Shown in pieces: positions 1-6,644 of a DNA stretch of 7,316 nt. The DNA lies in assembly GCA_900321775.1 (NCBI GenBank), contig ONXE01000117.1, positions 1 through 7,316 of the forward strand, given 5' to 3'. The position numbers and the translations under genes are program-made. This DNA comes from an uncultured Bacteroidales bacterium (lineage in GTDB: Bacteria > Bacteroidota > Bacteroidia > Bacteroidales > Paludibacteraceae). Position 1 is the first letter of the stretch, and every line of letters begins with the position of its first letter. The notes beneath the pieces are model-generated. The model was not told the origin of the DNA, made no database searches, and worked only from the letters and a program-made list of their open reading frames with translations.

Positions 1-1145
1 GGATGCAGACCATAGGTATAGCCCTCGGCGTCAAAGCCTTGATGAAAAAACAACGAATGCTCTGCCGTGCGCATCACCTCCCATTCGCTCTGCGCGTCAC
101 GAAGATAATGCGACGTTGCATTATACCCGATATAACTATTTGTAGCCACATGCTGTATCATCGCTGCAGAATCGGAGAAAGTGATGTAATAACGGCTGTC
201 GGCAGGTACCGTCTCCATCGCCAACCGATAGAGACTGTCCGCGCCTTGTTGCAGCGTAACCGGACAAGTGAACACTTTCTTATCTTCCACCGTACCTTGC
301 ATCATACAATTGTATGGTGCGCCCGAGACAATAGCGTACACGCCTGTTTCGAAAAGGGTGTCCTGCACGAGTGAATCGATGTGCAGTTTATTGGTATAGA
401 GCGCATAAAGCGTAGTGTTCTTCGACGGGAAATAACAGGTTCCGGCCATTTGATATGCAGGACAAACGTCCGTGTGAGGCAACTGCGCCTCAGTCCAACC
501 GAGAAAATGCCAAGTCGAATCAGCATCCGAAAGCGAGGGCAGAAGAACGCCTTTGCCTGCGGCCGTCTCAGTGACAGGGGGCAAAGCCTCTTCCGTGCCG
601 GTAATGAACCCAACCGTAAACGGAAACGGAAGGATGCTTTCCGCACGGTACTCGATGACGCAACCTCCCACGTACAGCGAATTGGCAGAGGCCTCCACAA
701 CTATCGTCAGTACTCCGCCGGACGGGAAGGTAAAACCGCTTGCAAACGGCACGGGTATATCTACCCACGTATCACTTCCCACGTATGCTCCGTTCCAAGA
801 AGCATCTGCAAACGAGGCATCGGCAATGGTTGCAACCACCGTTCCATCCAACGTGGCGGTCAGCGAACCGGAACCGGCCGACTTGTTGGAGTGCATCTGT
901 AGCGTCACGGAGCGGATGAACTGCGCGTCGTAGCCGGAGATAGTCAGTGTGCCTGCGTTGCCGGCTGTGATTTGCGCGCCTCTTGCCGTAGTACTGTTGA
1001 ACGCCACCACCGATCCTTCCGGTGCCACTCCGTCACTTAACGCAATGGCATGATAGGACGTCACGGTGTACGTGGCTGTCTCGGCATGCAATGCTATGTT
1101 GGTAACGAAAATCAACGCGAATAGTATGTATCGGCAGCGGCTCAT
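1..1145 (-). CDS. Secreted multidomain protein with an InlB-B-like repeat, 3' end cut by the window edge
   Basis: Function unknown. From ATG at 1145 the frame stays open for 381 codons to the left edge, so the C-terminus is missing. Residues 1-21 look like a Sec signal peptide: an Arg-containing start, a hydrophobic core (ILFALIFVTNIAL), and a likely cut after His-Ala. Residues about 25-170 are Ser/Thr/Gly/Val-rich and resemble the beta-sandwich modules of secreted Bacteroidales proteins. Residues about 174-252 fit an InlB-B / Listeria-Bacteroides-type repeat, with FTVGF at the start, FLGWTEAQ in the middle and NTTLYALYT at the end. Residues about 269-350 look like a further beta module ending in NSYIGYNATSHYL, a form I associate with such proteins. 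The ATG overlaps the stop of the DUF2520 gene as ATGA, which supports this start and suggests coupling. The likely site of action is the cell surface or outside the cell; a type IX sorting tail or other anchor would lie in the missing part. The reading frame and export are well supported; the domain names are from memory of family patterns. Confidence 0.85.
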   Translation of the reverse strand, partial: MSRCRYILFALIFVTNIALHAETATYTVTSYHAIALSDGVAPEGSVVAFNSTTARGAQITAGNAGTLTISGYDAQFIRSVTLQMHSNKSAGSGSLTATLDGTVVATIADASFADASWNGAYVGSDTWVDIPVPFASGFTFPSGGVLTIVVEASANSLYVGGCVIEYRAESILPFPFTVGFITGTEEALPPVTETAAGKGVLLPSLSDADSTWHFLGWTEAQLPHTDVCPAYQMAGTCYFPSKNTTLYALYTNKLHIDSLVQDTLFETGVYAIVSGAPYNCMMQGTVEDKKVFTCPVTLQQGADSLYRLAMETVPADSRYYITFSDSAAMIQHVATNSYIGYNATSHYLRDAQSEWEVMRTAEHSLFFHQGFDAEGYTYGLH

Positions 1146-1918
1146 GCGTGTTCGCTTATGTTTTTGGAGACAAGTTTATATATTTCCTGCAGTTCGGGAT
1201 CAGCCAACAATTCGAGGTGTTTGCTCATCACGTTGTTGTCGCTACGCTTTGCGGGACCTGTTTGAGCCTGACGTGCAGACATAGTATGCACTTTGGCGGC
1301 GGTCTCATCGATGAGCGAGAGAAGCACGTCTTCGGGCAAACCGGTAGGACGCAACACCTCTGAGGCAATGGCGTACATGCAGTTGGCAAAATTGTTGGCA
1401 AACACTCCTGCCACATGCAGTCTGCGGCGTGTTTCCGAATCAGCCGGATAGACTTTGTGCGAAATCTGTTTCGCCAGCGATTCTATCTCGGGCAAATCCT
1501 TCGGGTCCAAAGCCTCAACGAATAGCGGCAGTTCCGTGAAATCCAGCACTCGTTGCTTGGACAGAGTCTGAAACGGATACAAAACACCTGCGTGGGGTTT
1601 ATTCTTACCGTCAAACACCTCCACGCCCATCGAACCTGCCGTATGCAAATGCAGGGCTTCGGGAGCATCAATCTGCTCCAGCACTTCGCCAAGAACGCTA
1701 TCCTTCAGGCAATAGAGCACCACCTGATTCTCCGTAAGTTTTTGCAACGAGCTACGGACAACCTCAAGACTGTCTGTGTAGTGCTCTACCCCAACCTGTT
1801 CCGCCAATTCTCTTGCATGCTCCAGCGTTCGGCTGTAGATACAATCAATCCGGACGCCTGCTTTGGTAAATGCATGCGCCAGATTGGTTGCCATATTGCC
1901 CGAACCCAGAATAATCAT
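1142..1918 (-). CDS. Rossmann-fold, DUF2520 domain protein (putative NAD(P)-dependent oxidoreductase)
   Basis: A 258-residue cytosolic protein of the Rossmann-like (PF10727) plus DUF2520 (PF10728) architecture, related in fold to pyrroline-5-carboxylate reductase and ketol-acid reductoisomerase. Its substrate is not established. A dinucleotide-binding loop sits at the very N-terminus (GSGNMA, residues 5-10). Family blocks follow: HTAGSMG at 92-98, HAGVLYPFQT at 109-118, HVAGVFANNF at 168-177 in the helical half, and TGPAKRSDN at 210-218. Length is normal for the family. The start at 1918 is forced, because a stop lies in frame five codons upstream. That start overlaps the yidC stop as ATGA, so translation is probably coupled to yidC. 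The first beta strand is correspondingly short (MIIL). The stop overlaps the next gene in the same way. Family assignment is firm; the reaction is unknown. Confidence 0.9.
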   Translation of the reverse strand: MIILGSGNMATNLAHAFTKAGVRIDCIYSRTLEHARELAEQVGVEHYTDSLEVVRSSLQKLTENQVVLYCLKDSVLGEVLEQIDAPEALHLHTAGSMGVEVFDGKNKPHAGVLYPFQTLSKQRVLDFTELPLFVEALDPKDLPEIESLAKQISHKVYPADSETRRRLHVAGVFANNFANCMYAIASEVLRPTGLPEDVLLSLIDETAAKVHTMSARQAQTGPAKRSDNNVMSKHLELLADPELQEIYKLVSKNISEHA

Positions 1919-3870
1919 CTGTACTGTTTTTTAGCCTGCTCCTTGATTTGCTCACGCATACGAGCCTGTTGCTCTTTCTGCATTGCCTCCAAGCGCGCCA
2001 TGAAGCCCGATTTCTTCTTCGGAGCATTCTTTTTCTTCGCTTTCGCACGTTCCATTTCCTCCAGCATACGCTTGTCGTTCAGCGTCCAACGGAAAATCAT
2101 CGTCTGCAGAATAGAGATGAGCAGCGAAAGGAAGTAGTAGTACGACAGACCGGCTGCGTAGTCGTTGAACATGAAGAAGAACATCAGCGGCATCAGATAC
2201 ATCATCCAGCGCATCATCTTAGCCGACGGATCGTTGGCTGTGGCCTGCGTCTGCATGGTGATATACGTGTAACCGAAGTTGGTGACGGTAAACAAGATAC
2301 AGAAGAGCGACAAGTGGTTGTTGAACGCCCAGGAGATAACCGGAATATACTTGTCCCAAGAGAGAATAGCATCATAGGTCGAGAGATCATCCGCCCAAAG
2401 GAACGACTCGCCGCGGAGTTCGATAGCCGTCGGGAAGAACCAGAACATCGCCATCACTACAGGGAACTGGAACAGCATAGGCAAACAGCCCGCCATCGGG
2501 GACGCACCGGCCTGCGAGTACAACGCCATCGTAGCCTGCTGACGCTCCGCCATCTTCTCGGGAGGATATTTCTCATTAATCTCATCCACCTGCGGTTTGA
2601 GCGCGCGCATCTTGGCGGCCGACTTGTAACTCTTGAACGTGAAGGGGAAGATAATCAGCTTGATAACGATGGTCATCAACAGGATGATGATACCCATGTT
2701 CAGCCCCCAACGCTTGAAGAGGTCAAACATCGGAATAACGAGGATACGGTTGATCCACGCTACTATTTCCCATCCCAGCGGCACGAGTTCACGCAGACGC
2801 AGGCGGTCATATTTCTGCACGCCTTCGTCATACGCATTGAGGGTGTGGTAGTGGTTCGGTCCGAGATACCAACTGAACGCTGTGGGCGCATTGCCTGTCG
2901 GATCGAAGGCCAAGGTCGTATTGGTCGTGTAATGCTTGATGTAACCGGTGTATTTGCCGAGCGGTTCACTCTCAAGAACTGTCGTCTCGAAGCCTTCGCC
3001 GCGCGCAATGAGCACGGTGGAGAAGAACTGGTCCTTATAGGCAATCCAACGCAGTTTACCCGTCACTTTCTCGCGGTCAGCCTTGCTCTCGGACAGTTTC
3101 TCGATGTCGCGATTGGTGAACATATACTGCAATTGCGCGTAACGCTCCTCGAAACGACGACCGCGTTCCTGCTGCGGAATCTGCTGTTCCCACAGCATTT
3201 CCAAACCATTCACGTTACCCGCGAGAACATTCTGCATCTTGTGCGCACGAATGTCGAAACCAATCATGTAGTTGCTGTCGGGGATAGTGTACACAAAGTC
3301 CAGATAACTCTCCGGATAAACCGTCTCCAGGCGGAACGTAACCACCTGATTACCTGCAGTGTCTGTAGTAACAGGCTGCGGTTTGAAGTAGAGGTTCTCG
3401 GTAGAGAGAATGCGGTTCTCTGCCGTCACGAGGGTGAACGTCTGTTTCTTATCCTTCTCGGCAAACAACACCAACGGGTTAATCGAATCACCGTACGTTT
3501 TGTAGTTCTTCAGTTCCGCTTTGCTGAGCATTCCACCCTTGGGCGAGAACGTCAGGCGGAACAATTTCGTTTCAATGACTTGCTGTTCATCGCTTCCCTG
3601 AGCAGCGGGAGCCAACGCGCCAAACTGGGCACGATGCTGCGCCTCTATTTCCTCAACAGACAGGGTGTCTTGTGCTGCCAGGGCGCGAAGCGAATCGTTC
3701 ACTGCGGACTGCTGCGCCATCGCCTCTGCCTTCTGACGATTCACCAGCGCAATACTGTCCTGTACATGCTGACGACGCGCCAACTCCTCCTCCGAGGGGC
3801 GGTTAAACAAACTGAATCCAATTAAAATTGCGGCTATCAATACCAAGCCGATTCCTGTGTTTTTATCCAT
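1915..3870 (-). CDS. yidC: Membrane protein insertase YidC
   Basis: YidC/Oxa1/Alb3 insertase, which puts membrane proteins into the inner membrane with or without SecYEG. The 651 residues show the Gram-negative layout. A first helix lies at about 5-22. A charged, probably helical linker at about 26-80 leads to a periplasmic beta domain at about 95-350. The conserved five-helix core spans about 365-597. Landmarks in the core are TIVIKLIIFPFT near 400-411, the helical cytoplasmic loop with AKMRALKPQVDEI at about 419-431, SPMAGCLPMLFQFPV near 457-471, and NDYAAGLSYYYF at 569-580. Lys404 aligns with the groove arginine of E. coli YidC (Arg366), so the positive charge is kept as Lys. Residues 598-651 form a very basic tail of the kind that helps ribosome contact in some homologues. 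The start at 3870 has no clear Shine-Dalgarno sequence (AATAAGAA precedes it). It is the first gene after an 86-base gap and heads a coupled trio. Confidence 0.98.
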   Translation of the reverse strand: MDKNTGIGLVLIAAILIGFSLFNRPSEEELARRQHVQDSIALVNRQKAEAMAQQSAVNDSLRALAAQDTLSVEEIEAQHRAQFGALAPAAQGSDEQQVIETKLFRLTFSPKGGMLSKAELKNYKTYGDSINPLVLFAEKDKKQTFTLVTAENRILSTENLYFKPQPVTTDTAGNQVVTFRLETVYPESYLDFVYTIPDSNYMIGFDIRAHKMQNVLAGNVNGLEMLWEQQIPQQERGRRFEERYAQLQYMFTNRDIEKLSESKADREKVTGKLRWIAYKDQFFSTVLIARGEGFETTVLESEPLGKYTGYIKHYTTNTTLAFDPTGNAPTAFSWYLGPNHYHTLNAYDEGVQKYDRLRLRELVPLGWEIVAWINRILVIPMFDLFKRWGLNMGIIILLMTIVIKLIIFPFTFKSYKSAAKMRALKPQVDEINEKYPPEKMAERQQATMALYSQAGASPMAGCLPMLFQFPVVMAMFWFFPTAIELRGESFLWADDLSTYDAILSWDKYIPVISWAFNNHLSLFCILFTVTNFGYTYITMQTQATANDPSAKMMRWMMYLMPLMFFFMFNDYAAGLSYYYFLSLLISILQTMIFRWTLNDKRMLEEMERAKAKKKNAPKKKSGFMARLEAMQKEQQARMREQIKEQAKKQYR

Positions 3871-3956
3871 TTCTTATTATCGTTTTCAATACGTATTTTA
3901 TCCTTATTCCTTTTCTATGAGCTTGCTTACTCGGTAATACCATTCTAATATCATTC
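3871..3956 (-). other. 86-base intergenic gap upstream of yidC, no clear signal
   Basis: This is the only gap longer than one base between genes in the window, lying between the dipeptidase stop and the yidC start. It is AT-rich compared with its flanks. I looked for the Bacteroidota promoter pattern (TTG, then TAnnTTTG) and found no good match; TACGTATTG, about 25 bases before yidC, is only a loose resemblance with wrong internal spacing. I see no GC-rich hairpin followed by a T run, so no intrinsic terminator can be claimed. Its position makes it the best place for a yidC promoter, but read-through from the dipeptidase gene is equally possible. Confidence 0.4.
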
Positions 3957-5327
3957 TCAGACTCTCGAGTATTCTTTGTAGAACTCCGTGACTGCCACTA
4001 TTCCGTTTTCAAACACTTCCAAATCCATATTCTCGTTGGGTGAGTGGATAGCGTTGCTTTCGAGGCCAAAGCCCATCAGGATGGTTTTCTGTCCCAACAC
4101 CTGCTCAAATGTGGAGATGATAGGAATGGAACCTCCTCGTCTTGCAGCCAGAGGTTTCTTGCCGAAGGCCACCTCAAACCCCTTCTCTGCCGCCTTGTAT
4201 GCCGGCAAATCTATCGGGCAGACATAGCCTTGTCCGCCATGCATTGGCGTCACTTTCACCCGCACGGATTTGGGTGCAATCTGCTGCATATAGTCCGCGA
4301 AGGCGCGGCTAATCTCTTCGTGATCCTGATTCGCAACCAGCCGACAGCTCACTTTAGCATAGGCTTTGCTCGGCAGAACGGTCTTACTGCCCTCGCCGGT
4401 ATAGCCTCCCCAGATGCCGCAGATGTCGAATGAAGGACGGCATGAATTGCGCTCCAGTGTGGAGTAACCTTCTTCACCTTGAACAGCCTGAACGCCTATC
4501 GCCTGCATGTACTTCTCTTCGGAGAAAGGTATATGGCGAATCATCTCTCGTTCTGCCTCGGGAATAGGCAACACTTTGTCGTAGAAGCCGGGGATAGTGA
4601 TTCGCCCGTGGTCATCGATGACCTTGCTGAGCATCGTACAGAGCGTGTTGATGGGATTAGCCACTGCACCGCCGAAATGCCCGCTATGCAGGTCTCGATT
4701 CGGACCGGTTACCTCTATCTCCCAGTAAGCAAGGCCGCGCAGACCCGTGGTGATGGAAGGCGTATCTTTGCCTATCATCGACGTGTCGCTCACGAGGATA
4801 ATATCGCTCTTGAGAAGTTCTTTGTGCGTCTTGAGAAACTCATCCAACGAAGGACTGCCTATCTCCTCTTCGCCCTCTAGAATAAACTTCACATTGCATG
4901 GCATAAGCCCCTGACTAACGAGGAACTTGAAAGCCGTAGCCTGAATCATCGTCTGCCCCTTGTCGTCGTCTGCTCCGCGCGCGTACAACCTACCCTCGCG
5001 TACAGAAGGCTCGAACGGCTCGCTGTTCCATAGTTCCAGCGGTGCCACCGGCATTACATCATAATGGCCATAGACCAGCACGGTCTTGGCGGAGGGTTGA
5101 CCGCACTGATACTCGGCGTACACCATCGGGTTGCCCGCAGATGGCATCAGTTCGGCGTGTTGTGCTCCGTAACTCAGGAGCAAGGTTTTCCATTGTTCGG
5201 CACAGCGAACCATGTCACTCTTGTGCTCAGCCTCGCACGAGATACTGGGGATACGAATCAGTGATGCCCAGTCCTCCATGATGCGGGGCTTTTCTTGTTG
5301 TATGTATTCTCTAATTGTCATATTCAT
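3957..5327 (-). CDS. M20 family metallopeptidase (dipeptidase, CNDP-like)
   Basis: A cytosolic di-zinc dipeptidase of the M20 family, CNDP/carnosinase-like branch, which cleaves dipeptides with broad specificity. With the start chosen here the product is 456 residues, usual for the family, with no signal peptide. The metal and catalytic residues are all visible: His88 and Asp90 in YGHYDVMPV, bridging Asp121 in RGADDDKGQ, catalytic Glu154 and ligand Glu155 in EGEEEIGS, Asp181 in VSDTSM, and His428 in NAIHSPNE. His214 in DLHSGHFGG lies in the inserted dimerisation domain and in homologues reaches the partner's active site. The frame is open upstream to an ATG at 5363, but that would overlap the amidase by 37 bases. 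The ATG at 5327 shares a base with the amidase stop (TAATG) and gives a normal N-terminus; the ATG at 5321 is also possible. It is probably coupled to the amidase gene. Physiological substrate unknown; cell-wall peptides are an attractive guess from context. Confidence 0.95.
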   Translation of the reverse strand: MNMTIREYIQQEKPRIMEDWASLIRIPSISCEAEHKSDMVRCAEQWKTLLLSYGAQHAELMPSAGNPMVYAEYQCGQPSAKTVLVYGHYDVMPVAPLELWNSEPFEPSVREGRLYARGADDDKGQTMIQATAFKFLVSQGLMPCNVKFILEGEEEIGSPSLDEFLKTHKELLKSDIILVSDTSMIGKDTPSITTGLRGLAYWEIEVTGPNRDLHSGHFGGAVANPINTLCTMLSKVIDDHGRITIPGFYDKVLPIPEAEREMIRHIPFSEEKYMQAIGVQAVQGEEGYSTLERNSCRPSFDICGIWGGYTGEGSKTVLPSKAYAKVSCRLVANQDHEEISRAFADYMQQIAPKSVRVKVTPMHGGQGYVCPIDLPAYKAAEKGFEVAFGKKPLAARRGGSIPIISTFEQVLGQKTILMGFGLESNAIHSPNENMDLEVFENGIVAVTEFYKEYSRV

Positions 5328-6130
5328 TATTTTATCTTGTCCAGTCGAGGATTGAACTGACACACGCGGATGCCGTTGGTGGCGTAATCAGCAAGCGTCT
5401 TGGGCTCGATAATCACTTGTTTGGCGCCGTAACTGGCGTGGATGAAATGCATCTCACCCTCCACCTCGAAAGCGATAGCCACGTGCGCAATGTCTATTCC
5501 GCTGCCTTGTTTGGACACAAAGCAGACAATATCGCCGCTGTGAATCTGCGAGATAATCTCGGGCTTGCGCAGACGCTCCTGCGAGATAAAATAGTAGGGC
5601 GTCTGCTTGTTCAGGTATTGTTCAACAGCCTGAATCTTAAAGAATTGAGTTGAGTCCGCCAATTGCTTGTAGCGGTCGCGATGTGCCGTCATGAAGAAAA
5701 ACTGCTGCTCGTACTGTTCGCCCAGTTCTTGGGTGTATTCGCGCAAAATGCCGTTACCCGCATTCTGCAAAATCCACTCGCTGGTGTAATGAATACGACT
5801 GGCGTAGTCCTCCACTTTTCCCCCGCGGTAGCGCATATTGCGGATATTATCGCACAGCAACTCATAAGAAGGCTTGTCGCTCTTGACCGTCAGCGCGAAA
5901 CAGGAACACATCTCCACAAACAGAATGCAGTCGGTTTTGTCCAGGAAGACGCGCAGCTGCTCAGGCGTCTCTTCCAGCGTGCCGGCCACATACGGCGTAC
6001 CCAGGAACTGCTGAGCTATTGTCACCACCAGTTCGGGCATAGGCAAGTCCGCTTTGTCCTTGACGGCAAAACCGGCAGCCACCGACAATATGGCTAACAA
6101 CGCAATTCTTAGTAGTAACTCTTTTTTCAT
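5327..6130 (-). CDS. DUF1460 exported NlpC/P60-like N-acetylmuramoyl-L-alanine amidase
   Basis: A 267-residue protein of the DUF1460 family (PF07313), papain-fold amidases related to NlpC/P60. Characterised members cut the bond between N-acetylmuramic acid and L-alanine in muropeptides. An N-terminal signal (MKKELLLRIALLAILSVAAG) has a Lys-rich start and a hydrophobic stretch with a small-residue cut region near 19-22. There is no lipobox cysteine, so a periplasmic soluble form, or one tethered by an uncut helix, is likely. The family core is clear: FLGTPYVAGTLE at 42-53, the catalytic cysteine Cys68 in KTDCILFVE, RIHYTSEWI at 112-120, a probable catalytic His216 in DIAHVAIAF, and FIHASYGAK at 229-237. 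Longer starts back to 6193 exist but run inside the acetyltransferase gene and would spoil the signal peptide. The ATG at 6130 lies one base after that gene's stop, with AAGGA about eight bases before it. The stop overlaps the dipeptidase start as TAATG. Confidence 0.92.
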   Translation of the reverse strand: MKKELLLRIALLAILSVAAGFAVKDKADLPMPELVVTIAQQFLGTPYVAGTLEETPEQLRVFLDKTDCILFVEMCSCFALTVKSDKPSYELLCDNIRNMRYRGGKVEDYASRIHYTSEWILQNAGNGILREYTQELGEQYEQQFFFMTAHRDRYKQLADSTQFFKIQAVEQYLNKQTPYYFISQERLRKPEIISQIHSGDIVCFVSKQGSGIDIAHVAIAFEVEGEMHFIHASYGAKQVIIEPKTLADYATNGIRVCQFNPRLDKIK

Positions 6131-6131
6131 C

Positions 6132-6644
6132 TTACGAATCCTTTTTGTCATCCAATACCTTTTGAAAAACCACAGCATCCTCATACTGCCCATCGGAACA
6201 AATCACCCACTCTTTCAGCACGGCATCAGCAGCAAAGCCCAAACCCTCATAGATCTGGCAGCATGCCCGATTGGAGGTGCGGATGATGGCATACAGTTGG
6301 TGCAAGTGCAAGAACTCGCGCGCGTACGAAATAAGCCACTCTACTGCACGCGTAGCCAAGCCCTTTCCGCGCATCTCGGGGCTGATATAAAGTCCCATGG
6401 CGGCTTTTCTGGAACGCGCATCCAGGTCGAACAGGTCGATACACCCTGCCGTCACGCCCTCATGCTCAATGATTAGGCGCAGCTGCCCGTCCTTATAGAG
6501 ATCGCCCGTCGAGGACTCGATAAACTCGCGCAACAAGCGTTGCGACAGCGGGTTATGCGTGTCGCTGTCTGCCCAAGCCGAAGCATCGTTTTCCCAGCGG
6601 TAGAGCAACGGAAGGTCTGCTATTTCAAGTGCGCGTATAGTCAT
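6132..6644 (-). CDS. GNAT family N-acetyltransferase
   Basis: A 170-residue single-domain GNAT enzyme, which would move the acetyl group from acetyl-CoA to an amine. It looks closest to the RimL/SpeG-like branch, whose members modify protein N-termini or polyamines, but the acceptor cannot be read from sequence. The start is typical (MTIRALEIADLPLLYRWEND). The pyrophosphate-binding loop is intact, RGKGLA at residues 92-97 after LYISPEM. Asn125 and Tyr132 (in IYEGLGF) sit where the family places its motif B asparagine and general-acid tyrosine. The start at 6644 overlaps the stop of the HAD-like gene as ATGA, and the stop is one base before the amidase start. It is therefore the second gene of the coupled block. 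Nothing else in the operon names its substrate; a cell-wall amine or peptide would be a guess. Confidence 0.93.
   Translation of the reverse strand: MTIRALEIADLPLLYRWENDASAWADSDTHNPLSQRLLREFIESSTGDLYKDGQLRLIIEHEGVTAGCIDLFDLDARSRKAAMGLYISPEMRGKGLATRAVEWLISYAREFLHLHQLYAIIRTSNRACCQIYEGLGFAADAVLKEWVICSDGQYEDAVVFQKVLDDKKDS

Noticed and set aside
381..933. Overlapping plus-strand open frames opposite the secreted-protein gene
   Set aside because: They are shadows of a minus-strand gene that has a clear signal peptide and repeat pattern; their products match nothing I recognise.
1948..3825. A 625-codon plus-strand open frame opposite yidC
   Set aside because: It is in exact codon register with yidC, and its openness follows from missing TTA/CTA/TCA codons there. 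Its product is His/Arg/Glu-rich with no recognisable domain.
3871..3956. Possible promoter or terminator in the gap before yidC
   Set aside because: No good match to TAnnTTTG at a proper distance from a TTG, and no stable hairpin with a T run, so I list it only as a gap.
5328..5363. Longer start for the M20 dipeptidase at 5363
   Set aside because: It would add 12 residues unlike the family's N-terminus and overlap the amidase by 37 bases; the TAATG start at 5327 fits better.
6131..6193. Longer start for the DUF1460 amidase at 6193
   Set aside because: It would bury the signal peptide behind 21 residues encoded inside the acetyltransferase gene; the ATG at 6130 gives a clean signal peptide.
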